A stretch of DNA of 53,325 nt, from the NCBI GenBank assembly GCA_947625245.1, contig CANQNO010000003.1, forward strand, positions 65,915-119,239. Direction: 5' to 3'. The position numbers and the translations under genes were made by a program. This document shows positions 16,846 through 26,400 of this stretch, one piece after another. The DNA comes from an uncultured Clostridia bacterium. GTDB lineage: Bacteria > Bacillota > Clostridia > Christensenellales > Borkfalkiaceae. Each line of letters starts with the position of its first letter. Position 1 is the first letter of the stretch. The notes beneath the pieces are model-generated. The model did not search any database. It saw nothing but the letters and a program-made list of their open reading frames with translations, and was not told the origin of the DNA.

Positions 16846-18462
16846 ATGAACTATTCGGCATTAAGCAGCCTGTTTCTTGTTTCGAACGGCGTGTTTTACG
16901 GCGTTTTGATACCGCTTGCGGTATTGCTCGTCGTCGCCGCCGTTGTAAGCTATTTTGTCGGTTCTTATATCAAACAGAAGAACATCGATAAACGGTTGGG
17001 CGAAGTTGAACAACGCGCCTCGAAGATGATTGAGGAAGCTTCGCTTGAATGTAAGGCATTGAAAAAAGAGGCTTTGGTAGAGGCTAAGGAACAGGGACTG
17101 CAACTCAGGAACGAGCTTGAAAGGGAGAACAAAGAAAAGAAATCCGAACTGCAAAAGCAGGAACAAAGGCTCGTACAGAAGGAAGACATTTTAGACAAAA
17201 AGGAAGAAGCGCTTTTAAAACAGTCAAATGCGCTCGAACAGCAAAAGCGCGACCTTGACGCCCGCAACGAGGAGATCAAGCAAACGCAGGACAAGGTAAA
17301 CCGCCAGCACCAGCTTATGGTTGAGGAACTTGAAAAAGTCGCCCAGCTGACGAAAGACGAAGCCAAAAAGCTTTTGACCGAAGAAATACTCGAAGAGACC
17401 CGCCACGACGTTGCGTTGCAGGTAAGAAATATCGAGCAGACGGCAAAAGAAGAGGCTACAAACGAAGCAAAAAAAATTGTTTCGTTGGCGATACAGCGTT
17501 GTGCCGCCGACCATACTTCGGAGATTACTGTTTCGGTAGTTCCCATACCGAGCGATGATATGAAGGCAAGGCTTATCGGGCGCGAGGGCAGAAATATCCG
17601 TGCCATAGAAAACGCGACGGGCATAGAGCTTATAATCGACGATACGCCTGAAGTAGTCATAGTATCGGGATTTGACCCCGTACGCCGCGAAATTGCAAGG
17701 CTTTCGCTCGAAAAATTGATTGCCGACGGCAGAATTCATCCGGCAAGAATAGAAGAGACGGTTGAAAAAGTCAAAAAGGAACTTGACGCCGAAATCAAGC
17801 AAGCCGGCGAAAGCGCAATGTTCGAAGTGGGAATTTTCGGATTGCACCCCGAACTCATAAAGCTTTTGGGCAGGCTTAAATACAGAACAAGCTTCGGGCA
17901 GAACGTGTACCAGCACTCAATAGAAGTTGCACGGCTTGCGGGGCTTATGGCTCAGGAGCTGGGTTTGGACGTAAATCTTGCCAAACGCGCGGGTCTCTTG
18001 CACGATATAGGCAAGGCTGTAGACCATGAGCAGGAAGGCACCCATATACAGCTCGGTGCGGATCTTGCCAAAAAGTATCGCGAGAGCAACAATGTGGTAA
18101 ACGCCATCGCCGCACACCACGGCGACGTAGAACCCAAAACCGTTGAAGCGGTACTCGTTGCCGCCGCCGACGCCATATCCGGTTCGAGACCGGGGGCAAG
18201 GCGTGAAACGGGCACCAACTATGTAAAGCGTCTTGAAAAGCTCGAAGAGCTTGCAAGCAGTTTCAACGGCGTTGACAAGAGCTATGCAATACAGGCGGGC
18301 AGAGAGGTAAGGGTTATAGTCAAACCCGAACAAATCGACGACGCCCAGGCAGTATTTTTGGCAAAAGACATCGCCAAAAAAATCGAAAGCGAGCTTGAAT
18401 ATCCCGGTCAGATTAAAGTTAACGTAATTAGGGAATTCAGGGCAAGCGAGTTTGCAAAATAA
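16846..18462 (+). CDS. rny: Ribonuclease Y
   Basis: A membrane-anchored endoribonuclease that starts mRNA decay in Bacillota. The 538 residues have an N-terminal transmembrane helix (about 15-40) and a long Lys/Glu-rich coiled coil to about residue 210. A KH RNA-binding domain follows ([22 protein letters not shown]), then an HD phosphohydrolase domain with [12 protein letters not shown]. The ATG has a perfect AGGAGG at 16835-16840. It is a single-gene unit with its own promoter and terminator. The recA-nadE-rny order is close to the common recA-rny linkage. Confidence 0.97.
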   Translation: MNYSALSSLFLVSNGVFYGVLIPLAVLLVVAAVVSYFVGSYIKQKNIDKRLGEVEQRASKMIEEASLECKALKKEALVEAKEQGLQLRNELERENKEKKSELQKQEQRLVQKEDILDKKEEALLKQSNALEQQKRDLDARNEEIKQTQDKVNRQHQLMVEELEKVAQLTKDEAKKLLTEEILEETRHDVALQVRNIEQTAKEEATNEAKKIVSLAIQRCAADHTSEITVSVVPIPSDDMKARLIGREGRNIRAIENATGIELIIDDTPEVVIVSGFDPVRREIARLSLEKLIADGRIHPARIEETVEKVKKELDAEIKQAGESAMFEVGIFGLHPELIKLLGRLKYRTSFGQNVYQHSIEVARLAGLMAQELGLDVNLAKRAGLLHDIGKAVDHEQEGTHIQLGADLAKKYRESNNVVNAIAAHHGDVEPKTVEAVLVAAADAISGSRPGARRETGTNYVKRLEKLEELASSFNGVDKSYAIQAGREVRVIVKPEQIDDAQAVFLAKDIAKKIESELEYPGQIKVNVIREFRASEFAK

Positions 18463-18477
18463 AAATTTCAATAGATA

Positions 18478-18512
18478 AACTCCCTGCGGGATTGACCCGC
18501 AGGGAGTTTTTA
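18478..18512. terminator. Terminator between rny and the flavodoxin gene
   Basis: A 13-bp stem AACTCCCTGCGGG (18478-18490) pairs with 18496-18508 around loop ATTGA, with T following on the plus strand. It lies between convergent units and probably serves mainly rny. Confidence 0.88.
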
Positions 18513-18534
18513 TCGTTAGACCTTGTTTTAAAGT

Positions 18535-19008
18535 TTAATTATTTTTGCTTATGCAACTGTTGTGTTTTTCTATCACCTTATTCATAAACGCCCTTGCTTC
18601 GTCCAAATCGGCGTCGTCGGGGTGACCTTTGGATACGCCGCCGACCAAAGCGAATATAAACCATTTGCAAAATCCCTTGCTCGCAAAACTGCCCAGCACG
18701 TTTTTGCAGTTGCTGTTTAAATATGCTTCAAGTTCGGCATTATAGCTTATTTTGCCCTTTGCGCTCGTAGTAAATATAAAGACGTTACTCAAATCCTTGA
18801 TATGTTCTGCAATGTAACCGAATAATTTTTTTCCGACTTTTCCGCCGTAAATCCCACTGCCAAAGCCAACTATGTCGTATTGCATCAAATCGGCGTTTCC
18901 CGCGTCGTCTATGCTGCGTACGTCGGCGCCCGCCGTTTCTGCCATGGCTTCGGCTATTTTTAAAGTGTTGTTCTTATGTTTTGAATTTACGATTATCAGA
19001 ATTTTCAT
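18535..19008 (-). CDS. Flavodoxin-like protein
   Basis: A 157-residue protein starting MKILIIVNSKHKNNTLKIAEAMA, the flavodoxin-fold phosphate-binding loop (Ser-x-x-x-Asn-Thr rather than the strict T-x-T-G-x-T). GFGSGIYGGKVGKKL and FIFTTSAKG are the later FMN-site loops. Such proteins carry electrons through FMN or act as small FMN reductases; the partner is unknown. It begins 1 nt after the stop of the upstream PadR-like gene, so the two form one operon and the regulator may control it. Confidence 0.8.
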   Translation of the reverse strand: MKILIIVNSKHKNNTLKIAEAMAETAGADVRSIDDAGNADLMQYDIVGFGSGIYGGKVGKKLFGYIAEHIKDLSNVFIFTTSAKGKISYNAELEAYLNSNCKNVLGSFASKGFCKWFIFALVGGVSKGHPDDADLDEARAFMNKVIEKHNSCISKNN

Positions 19009-19009
19009 A

Positions 19010-20533
19010 TCAACGCCTGCTGAAAAGGTAGAGGAGAAGTCCGAAAACGGCTATATTCAACGATACAAGACAGGGAATAAAGATTTTTGCCATAATGTCG
19101 CCCGCAAAGGCGAAGTTGGGTGAAAGCAGCAATGCCACGACTACTATAATAAGCACGATTATCAAATTGATTATCACGCATGCGGATAAATACACCGAGG
19201 CAGAGGGCTTTGCGCTCTTTCCGACTCCCGCAAGATACAGCGTACCGAATAAAAGAACCTGAGCTATGTCTATTGCAAGAATTACAAAAGGATATGCAAG
19301 CGGCAACTGTTTGCCGGGAGCAGTTCCCAAACTGCCTCTGAAAATAAGGCAGAGCGCAAATTCGAGAAGCATGATCACGCCGACGATCAGCGAGCATTTA
19401 AGCATTGCGCTTCCCAAATTATATCTCTTTTTGCGCATCTCTACGTTAAAGCCGTCTGCAGTGTTTACCGAAAGCCCGTCTTCGCGCGCCTTGCTCGAAG
19501 CGTCCTCAACGCGCACGGTTTCAGTAAAGGCATATCGCGGTTCGGGTTGCTTTGCCGCGGGCGCAGGGGGGGGCGCGGAAGGTTTGGGAGCCGGCGTTTC
19601 CTGCTTGACTGTTCTGACATAAAGATTATTTATCAAATTTTTATAATCGCGTTCTGTTTCCGGGCGGTTATTGTATATCAGCTTTTCCGTGTCTACCATG
19701 TCGGCGTACGGAGTTTCGGCGGTTTCTTCCTTAGAGCGTACGGGTTCGGATATTAGCTTAAGATAATTTTCATGCAATATCCTGCGCTGTTCGCTTTCGG
19801 GATCCGGAGCGGGCGTTTCCGTTTCAACTTCGCCTTCGGCATTATCTTCGGGAATTATAATTTCACGCACGTCCGCCGGCTCTTCGGAGCGTTGGGGAAG
19901 GGGTTCGGAAGTTTCCGCTTCTTCAACGTCATTGCCGTCTTTTTCTCCGACAATTATATCCGTCGCTTCGGAGCGGTCGATTTCAACAACCTGTTCCTGT
20001 TCCGGTTCGTCGTATTTAACTTCGCGTTCTTCTTCGTCCTTGACGGCAGGTACGCGCGAAGTGGAGTTTTTTAAAATTTTAAAATCGACTGCGGAGGGGG
20101 GAGGTTGAGTAAAATCGAAATTTCTGTCCGAAATGAGATTATCGATTACCGTTCTCGAATATTCCCATTCGGCTTGATTTTTTTCGGTAATTTCACGTCC
20201 GCTGTCGGTCAAAGTATAGTATTTTCTTCTTCCGCCCTGCGACACTTCGTCGTTGCGCCAATAAGCGTTTATGTAGCCCTGACTTTCCAGACGTTTAAGC
20301 GCGCTGTACAAGGTGGGTTGCTTTAAGGAATATTGCCCATGGCTTTTGGCTTCTATTTCTTCGATGATTTCGTATCCGTATTTATCGCGTTCATAGAGAG
20401 TGCGAAGAATAATCGTATTTATATGTCCGCGGATAAGGTCGGCGCTTATACCGCTTTTTGTTTCCGCGTCGGCAGAAGAGTCGTTTTCGTTCTCTTCGCG
20501 TTCGGGTTCAAGCATATCGTCTTCCAAAATCAT
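19010..20533 (-). CDS. PadR-type regulator fused to a C-terminal membrane domain
   Basis: A 507-residue fusion. Residues of about 28-140 are a PadR winged helix: RGHINTIILRTLYERDKYGYEI, QPTLYSALKRLESQGYI, then GGRRKYYTLTDSGRE. About 220 residues of acidic, proline-containing linker follow. The end (about 375-505) is hydrophobic with about four transmembrane helices. PadR proteins are normally soluble and 100-180 residues long, so this would be a membrane-held repressor. GGAGG at 20536-20540 is only 2 nt from the ATG. The in-frame TTG at 20527 is better spaced, so the start may be there. A palindrome upstream is a likely self-operator. The linker contains a run of eight C. Confidence 0.82.
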   Translation of the reverse strand: MILEDDMLEPEREENENDSSADAETKSGISADLIRGHINTIILRTLYERDKYGYEIIEEIEAKSHGQYSLKQPTLYSALKRLESQGYINAYWRNDEVSQGGRRKYYTLTDSGREITEKNQAEWEYSRTVIDNLISDRNFDFTQPPPSAVDFKILKNSTSRVPAVKDEEEREVKYDEPEQEQVVEIDRSEATDIIVGEKDGNDVEEAETSEPLPQRSEEPADVREIIIPEDNAEGEVETETPAPDPESEQRRILHENYLKLISEPVRSKEETAETPYADMVDTEKLIYNNRPETERDYKNLINNLYVRTVKQETPAPKPSAPPPAPAAKQPEPRYAFTETVRVEDASSKAREDGLSVNTADGFNVEMRKKRYNLGSAMLKCSLIVGVIMLLEFALCLIFRGSLGTAPGKQLPLAYPFVILAIDIAQVLLFGTLYLAGVGKSAKPSASVYLSACVIINLIIVLIIVVVALLLSPNFAFAGDIMAKIFIPCLVSLNIAVFGLLLYLFSRR

Positions 20534-20552
20534 TTCCTCCGTATTTGGTTTT

Positions 20553-20581
20553 ATTTTACCATATTATGTATAAAATGTCAA
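20553..20581 (-). promoter_or_regulatory. Promoter for the PadR-flavodoxin operon
   Basis: On the minus strand TTGACA (20576-20581), a 17-nt spacer and TAAAAT (20553-20558). The spacer contains ATTATGT on the plus strand (20563-20569), a half-site identical to that of the nearby palindrome. Confidence 0.8.
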
Positions 20582-20601
20582 TGTTTTGACTTATAAAAAG
20601 T

Positions 20602-20618
20602 ATTATGTCACACATAAT
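20602..20618. promoter_or_regulatory. Candidate PadR operator
   Basis: ATTATGT-CAC-ACATAAT is a perfect 7-bp inverted repeat around 3 nt. It lies between the divergent PadR and thioesterase promoters. PadR regulators commonly bind ATGT...ACAT palindromes, so autoregulation is likely, with possible control of the divergent genes. Confidence 0.65.
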
Positions 20619-20642
20619 TTGACGTTTTTTTATTAATTATAA

Positions 20643-20671
20643 TGGACATTTTTTCATAAAAGTGTTAAAAT
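20643..20671 (+). promoter_or_regulatory. Promoter for the thioesterase operon
   Basis: TGGACA (20643-20648), a 17-nt spacer and TAAAAT (20666-20671), 27 nt before the chosen start. It is divergent from the PadR promoter. Confidence 0.6.
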
Positions 20672-20698
20672 CCGATTATAAAAGATGTGCGGTGGCTT

Positions 20699-21427
20699 AT
20701 GTACAGAAATATAAAAAAATATGAATTAAAATTTACCGACGTTGATGCATACGACAATATGAAGCCCTCATCGCTCTTGTCTTTTACGGAAGAGTCGGCG
20801 TGCGCGTCTGCCGACGAGCTGGGTTTCGGGTACGGCGATATTATGCCGCTCGGTTTGGGATTCATTATTACAAATTGTTATTTTGAATTCAACCGTGCGG
20901 TTAAACTCGGTGAAACGCTGGAAGTCCATACCTGGCCGTTGAGACCTAAACATCTGATATTTTTCAGGGATTACGAATTTTATTGCGGCGGAGTGAAAGT
21001 GGGCGCGGGTACTACGCGCTGGTGCATGATCAATACCGAAACTTATTCCATGGCTCTGGCTTCGGTATATTTTAAAGAGAGTGATTTCGATAATTACAAC
21101 ACCGAACGGAGCATCGCTTTTTGCGACTGGAAATTGCCGCCCGTCGAAGGGAATTCCGTATTTTCCAGAACCGTCGGCTTTTCCGATTACGACCATTACT
21201 TTCACGTCAACAACACAAAATACGCCGAATTCTTGCTCGACGCCTTTACTTTGGGGGAGTTGAAGGGCAAATTCATTAAAAAATTGCAGATCTCTTTCAT
21301 AAAGCAATGCAAGATAGGCGATATAATAGATTTTTACAGAAAGAGCGAAGGAAACGTCTTTTATTTGGAAGGCAGGGTTGCGGGGGAGCCGCGCGTAAGA
21401 TATATGGTGGAAACAGATGAAATATAA
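20699..21427 (+). CDS. Acyl-ACP thioesterase (FatA/FatB-like, double hotdog)
   Basis: A 242-residue thioesterase with two hotdog folds, expected to release fatty acids from acyl carrier protein in the cytosol. The first repeat has FTDVDAYDNMKPSSLLSFTEE with a helix, and VHTWPLRPKHLIFFRDYEF. The second has RTVGFSDYDHYFHVNNTKYAEF, where the Asn-x-His-type active-site cluster sits. The start at 20699 (MYRNIKKYEL) follows GGTGG; an in-frame GTG at 20687 would add four residues. It overlaps the next gene by 11 nt. The divergent PadR operator may control it. Confidence 0.85.
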   Translation: MYRNIKKYELKFTDVDAYDNMKPSSLLSFTEESACASADELGFGYGDIMPLGLGFIITNCYFEFNRAVKLGETLEVHTWPLRPKHLIFFRDYEFYCGGVKVGAGTTRWCMINTETYSMALASVYFKESDFDNYNTERSIAFCDWKLPPVEGNSVFSRTVGFSDYDHYFHVNNTKYAEFLLDAFTLGELKGKFIKKLQISFIKQCKIGDIIDFYRKSEGNVFYLEGRVAGEPRVRYMVETDEI

Positions 21428-22055
21428 ATACGATATCATACGTTCCCAGCGCAATAGCATGTCTGTCTCCATTTCTGGCGAAAACAGGATAACCGTACGC
21501 TGTTCCTGGAGCATGCCCGCGGAGAAAATCGAAAAATTTTTGGACGCCAAAGCGGAGTGGATAGATAGAATAATTATGCGGAACGCCAAACGTCTTGCCG
21601 CCAACGACGACGTAATCGAATTCAGGAAAATCTATTTCGACGGCGAACAGTTGCCGCTTGTAGTTGGGGATTGCAACAAAGTTACCTCCGAAGCCGTCTA
21701 TGTGAAAAGTTTTGACGATATCGAAAAATTATACATAGACACCTGTTCGGCGGAATTTACGGGCGCGGTTTACAAAGCCGCCGAAGTGGCGAAACTATAC
21801 CCGAACTCCGTATCGGTAAAAAAATACAGGGGAAGATGGGGGTGTTGCGACGCGAAGAACAATCTTGTTTTCAACTATCTTCTGTTTATGTTACCGCCGC
21901 CCGTAAGGCATTATGTGATAATCCACGAACTTTGCCATACGCTCTGCCATAACCACTCGCCCGCGTTCTGGAAACTTGTCTCCGATTATGAACCCGACTA
22001 CAAAAATCTGAAAAAGCAACTTACCGCTTTCGATTTTTTGACTTCCCTATATTGA
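21417..22055 (+). CDS. YgjP/SprT-like zinc metallopeptidase
   Basis: A 212-residue protein of the YgjP (DUF45, M48-like) family. The zinc motif is HELCHTLCHNHSPAFW: HExxH plus a third ligand downstream. A preceding RGRWGCCDAKNNLVFNYLLFMLPP matches the conserved Arg-Trp-Gly-x-Cys segment of the family. Its substrates are not established. It overlaps the thioesterase end by 11 nt, so translation is probably coupled, although the functions have no obvious link. Confidence 0.85.
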   Translation: MKYKYDIIRSQRNSMSVSISGENRITVRCSWSMPAEKIEKFLDAKAEWIDRIIMRNAKRLAANDDVIEFRKIYFDGEQLPLVVGDCNKVTSEAVYVKSFDDIEKLYIDTCSAEFTGAVYKAAEVAKLYPNSVSVKKYRGRWGCCDAKNNLVFNYLLFMLPPPVRHYVIIHELCHTLCHNHSPAFWKLVSDYEPDYKNLKKQLTAFDFLTSLY

Positions 22056-22065
22056 TTTAAATTGC

Positions 22066-22094
22066 TTGACTTGTATATGTATTTGCTATATAAT
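22066..22094 (+). promoter_or_regulatory. SigA-type promoter for the carA operon
   Basis: TTGACT (22066-22071), a 17-nt spacer and TATAAT (22089-22094). The predicted start near 22101 leaves about 300 nt of leader before carA. Confidence 0.85.
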
Positions 22095-22151
22095 ATATAA
22101 GATTAAAAAGCTTGACAGCCGTCGGGCATAAACGGAGATTGCGTAAAGTAT

Positions 22152-22322
22152 ATGTTCGCACAAAACCGGGCTCTGTTTTCAACCGAAAACGCCCCGTTCA
22201 AAACTTGTTATAGTAAAAACGCAAACAAGCGCGTTCAATCGCGGATTTCCGCTTTCGTTGAAAAATTTATTTACGGTGAGTTTACCGGAATTTCAAGGGA
22301 CATTGTTTCCTTTTTTGACTGA
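22152..22322 (+). CDS. Possible 56-residue leader ORF
   Basis: It is open from ATG 22152 to TGA 22320-22322, starting MFAQNRALFSTENAPFK and ending SRDIVSFFD. The stop falls inside the left arm of the attenuator hairpin, the geometry expected for translation-coupled attenuation. Evidence against it: the nearest Shine-Dalgarno (GGAG, 22134-22137) is 14 nt away, I know no homologue, and a chance ORF of this length is plausible. Confidence 0.25.
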   Translation: MFAQNRALFSTENAPFKTCYSKNANKRVQSRISAFVEKFIYGEFTGISRDIVSFFD

Positions 22323-22349
22323 TTTATTTTTTAAATCAGTCTTTCTTTT
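22317..22349 (+). terminator. Attenuator-like hairpin before carA
   Basis: GACTGATTTA (22317-22326) and TAAATCAGTC (22332-22341) form a perfect 10-bp stem around five T. TTTCTTTT follows. It stands 52 nt upstream of carA and downstream of the operon promoter, so it would stop transcription early unless prevented. Confidence 0.65.
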
Positions 22350-22401
22350 AGTTTGGGGGAATTCGGTAACCGGAAGACCGTAAAAGGTATAAGGGAAAAA
22401 G

Positions 22402-23478
22402 ATGAACAAAGGTAAAGTGTATTTAACTCTTCAAAACGGCAAAGTGTTTCAGGGTACGCGCTTCGGTGCGGACGGGGAAACCGTGGGCGAGCTGGTGTTC
22501 ACTACGGGCATGACGGGATATATCGAAACGCTTACCGATCCGAGCTATTACGGGCAGATCGTAACTCAAACCTTTCCGCTAATAGGCAATTACGGCATGA
22601 TAAGCGCCGACGCGGAGAGCGGCAAGAGCTGTGTTTCTGCATATATCGTACGAGAAAAATGCGATTATCCATCCAATTTCAGGTGCGAAACTACGCTGGA
22701 CGATTACCTTAAACGTAACAATATTATCGGAATCTACGGCATAGATACCCGTGAACTCACCAAAATTGTGCGCGAAGCGGGGGTAATGAACGCCGCTATC
22801 ACTTCTAAACCCGTAGCCGACTTTAAGGAAATCAACGCATATACCGTTAAAAACGCCGTTCGAAGCGTAACTTGCGAAAAAGTGGGATATTACGGAAATC
22901 CCGATGGCTTAAAGGTTGCGGTGTGGGATTTCGGCGCAAAGAGAAATATTGTTCGCGAACTCGTAAAACGCGGTTGTTACTGTATGGTAGTGCCGTCGTT
23001 TTATACTGCGGAGCAGATCCTTGCCCTTAAACCCGACGGTTTAATGCTTACAAACGGTCCGGGCGATCCCGCCGAAAACGTTGAAATTATAGAAAATATC
23101 AAAAAAATTGCTGGTAAACTGCCCATTTTCGGAATTTGTCTCGGGCACCAGCTGTTGGCGCTTGCCATGGGCGGAAAGACGGGCAAGATGAAGTACGGGC
23201 ACAGGGGAGGAAACCAGCCCGTAAAAGAACTTGCAACCGGCAGGGTATATATTTCAAGCCAGAACCATGGCTATGAGGTGATATCTTCAAGCCTGAAAAA
23301 CGTAGGAAATCTTACCTTCGTCAATGCCAACGACAACACCTGCGAGGGCTTCGAATACCCTCAAATAAACGCCTTCACCGTGCAGTTCCACCCCGAAGCT
23401 TGCGGTGGACCGCAGGACGCGTCTTTCCTTTTTGATAAATTCATTGCAAAAATAAAGGAGGACAAGCGCAATGCCTAA
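22402..23478 (+). CDS. carA: Carbamoyl-phosphate synthase small (glutaminase) subunit
   Basis: It hydrolyses glutamine and channels ammonia to CarB for arginine and pyrimidine synthesis. The N-terminal CPSase domain begins GKVYLTLQNGKVFQGTRFG. The C-terminal class I amidotransferase has the nucleophile elbow FGICLGHQLLAL with its Cys, and the HPEA His-Glu pair near the end. The 358 residues are typical. It overlaps carB by 8 nt. The attenuator-like leader upstream suggests control at transcription elongation. Confidence 0.96.
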   Translation: MNKGKVYLTLQNGKVFQGTRFGADGETVGELVFTTGMTGYIETLTDPSYYGQIVTQTFPLIGNYGMISADAESGKSCVSAYIVREKCDYPSNFRCETTLDDYLKRNNIIGIYGIDTRELTKIVREAGVMNAAITSKPVADFKEINAYTVKNAVRSVTCEKVGYYGNPDGLKVAVWDFGAKRNIVRELVKRGCYCMVVPSFYTAEQILALKPDGLMLTNGPGDPAENVEIIENIKKIAGKLPIFGICLGHQLLALAMGGKTGKMKYGHRGGNQPVKELATGRVYISSQNHGYEVISSSLKNVGNLTFVNANDNTCEGFEYPQINAFTVQFHPEACGGPQDASFLFDKFIAKIKEDKRNA

Positions 23479-26400
23479 GAGAGAAGATATCAAAAAAGTA
23501 CTTGTCATCGGCTCAGGCCCCATTGTAATAGGGCAAGCCGCCGAATTCGACTATGCGGGCGCACAGGCTTGCCGCGTTTTGAAAGACGCGGGCGTGAACG
23601 TCGTTTTGTGCAATTCGAACCCCGCAACCATTATGACAGACAAGGCGCTTGCGGACGAAATTTATCTCGAACCGTTGACTACCGACACGCTCAAAAGAAT
23701 TATCATTAAAGAAAAGCCCGACAGCCTTTTGGCGTCGCTCGGCGGGCAGACGGGGCTTACTTTGGGCTGCCAGCTCGCAAAGTCGGGATTTTTGGAAGAG
23801 CACGGAGTAAAACTTATAGGCGTAAACCTCGAATCTATAGACAGGGCGGAGGACAGGGAACTCTTTAAAGAGACCATGCAGAAGATAAACCAGCCCGTTG
23901 TTCCGTCCGATATAGCCTATTCTGTAGACGAGTGCGTGGCAATAGCCGAAAAAATAGGCTATCCCGTGATCGTGCGCCCCGCATATACGCTGGGCGGCGC
24001 GGGCGGCGGGGTTGCTCACGACGAAAAAGAACTCCGCCTTATTTCCCATAACGGGCTAATGCTTTCGCCTATCACTCAGGTTCTTATAGAAAAGTACATA
24101 GGCGGTTGGAAAGAAATCGAATTCGAAGTGCTGCGCGACGGGGCGGGCAATGTTCTAACCGTCTGCTCTATGGAGAATTTCGACCCCGTTGGAATTCACA
24201 CGGGCGATTCCATCGTAATCGCCCCCGCGGTGACGCTTTCTGACAAAGAGTACCAGATGCTCCGCACGGCGTCTTTAAAAATTATCAGCGAACTGAAAAT
24301 AGAGGGCGGGTGCAACTGCCAGTTTGCCCTCAATCCAGATTCTTTCGAATATTCTGTTATCGAGGTCAACCCGAGAGTTTCCCGTTCTTCTGCGCTGGCG
24401 TCGAAAGCCACGGGCTACCCGATTGCAAAAGTCGCAACCAAAATAGCCCTCGGCTATACTCTCGATGAAATCAAAAACGACGTTACCGGCAAAACTTATG
24501 CTTGTTTTGAACCGACGCTCGATTATGTAGTAGTAAAGTTGCCCAAATGGCCTTTCGATAAATTTTTGTATGCAAAGCGCAATCTCGGCACACGCATGAA
24601 GGCGACGGGCGAGGTTATGGCTATCGGAACGAGTTTCGAAATGGCAATAATGAAGGCAGTGCGCGGCGCCGAAATTTCGGCGGGTACGCTCAATATGCCC
24701 AAAATGGCTGAACTTTCCGACGCGGAAATCTCGGACAAACTGCACGAAATGACGGACGAAAGGCTGTTTGTCGTATACCAGGCAATAAAGCGCGGTACGC
24801 CGATAGAGGAAATTTACAAAATCACGAAAATCGACCAATGGTTCCTGCATAAACTTAAAAATCTTGCCGATTTCGAAAGGGAAATTGAGGGCAAACCCAT
24901 AACCCGCAGCCAATATCTACACGGAAAAAAACTCGGCTATCCAGATAAAGAGCTTGAAAAGCTCTCCCGTAACAAGCTTCCCATGCACCGCAACGCGGTA
25001 TTCAAAATGGTTGACACCTGCGGCGCGGAGTTTGCGGCTCAAACGCCCTATTTCTATTCCACTTATGACGAAAAAGAACATGACGAAGCGCGGCCATTTG
25101 TAGCAAAGAGCAAAAAACGCCGCATTATAGTTATAGGTTCGGGTCCCATAAGAATAGGGCAGGGCATAGAATTCGACTATTCTTCGGTGCACTGCGTATG
25201 GGCGCTGAAACGCCTTGGCTATGAAGTAATAATTATCAACAACAACCCCGAAACGGTTTCCACCGACTTCGACACAGCCGACAGGCTTTATTTCGAAGCG
25301 CTTACGCCGGAGGACGTGCAAAACGTCATAGACATGGAAAAGCCGTACGGCGTGGTAATAACTTTCGGCGGGCAGACGGCAATAAAACTATGCGGTTATC
25401 TCGATAAAAAGGGAGTCAGGATACTCGGCACCCCAGCGGACAGCGTGGACCTTGCAGAGGACAGGGAACGTTTTGACGAGCTTTTGGAACAGTTCGGCAT
25501 AGCCCGCCCGAAGGGCTTGACCGTTATGAGCAAAGAGGACGCCGTAAAAGCCGCCGAAACTTTGGGCTATCCCGTGCTTTTGAGACCTTCGTACGTAATA
25601 GGCGGTCAGAATATGACCATTGCCTTTACGCAGAACGATATCGAAAGGTATATGGACGTAATATTAGCCCAAAAGATAGAAAACCCCGTGCTGTGCGACA
25701 AATATCTGATGGGCACTGAGCTTGAAGTGGACGCCATATCGGACGGCACGGATGTGCTTATCCCCGGCATAATGCAGCACATAGAGCGCGCGGGAGTGCA
25801 CAGCGGTGACTCCATTGCAGTTTATCCGCCGTACAATCTGAGCGACGCAATGCTTAAAAAAGTTGTCGACGTTTCCGAAAAACTCGCCATTGCGCTTAAA
25901 ACCAAAGGTCTAATAAATATACAGTACCTGATTTACCAGAACAGGCTGTATGTAATAGAGGTCAACCCCCGTGCGTCGCGCACTATCCCGTACATTTCCA
26001 AAGTAACGGGAGTGCCCATGGTGGACCTTGCCACAAAAATCCTCGTCGGAGCCAAACTTAAAAAATTGGGCTACGGCACCGGTTTATATCCTTATTCGCC
26101 CTATGTTGCGGTAAAAGTACCCGTATTTTCCTTTGAAAAATTAAACGACGTAAATTCGCAGCTCGGACCCGAAATGAAATCCACGGGCGAAGTGCTCGGA
26201 ATTGGTAAAACGATAGAGGAAGCGCTTTTCAAAGGGCTTGTTTCGGCAGGCTTCAATATGAAGCACCCCGACAAAAATTCCGCAGGAATATACTTTACCA
26301 TAAACGATCAGGACAAGCCTGAAATTGTAAACATTGTAAAAAAATTCGCCGATTTGGGCTTGAATTTGTATGCCACTAAGGGCACGGCGGAGGTTATCAG

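Larger units (their letters stand above)
22101..22401 (+). promoter_or_regulatory. Structured 300-nt leader of the carA operon
   Basis: This long untranslated leader has several hairpins. One pairs GGGC (22168-22171) with GCCC (22191-22194) and stacks GTTTTC on GAAAAC. GCGG-ATTT-CCGC is at 22242-22253. CGGT/ACCG lies near 22275. A terminator-like hairpin is at 22317-22341. I find no T-box core, PyrR site or known riboswitch core. The layout suggests transcription attenuation of carbamoyl-phosphate synthesis by an unidentified signal. Confidence 0.6.

Noticed and set aside
22101-22401. T-box or PyrR-type leader before carA
   Set aside because: No T-box GGTGG-type core and no PyrR binding consensus could be found in the 300 nt.
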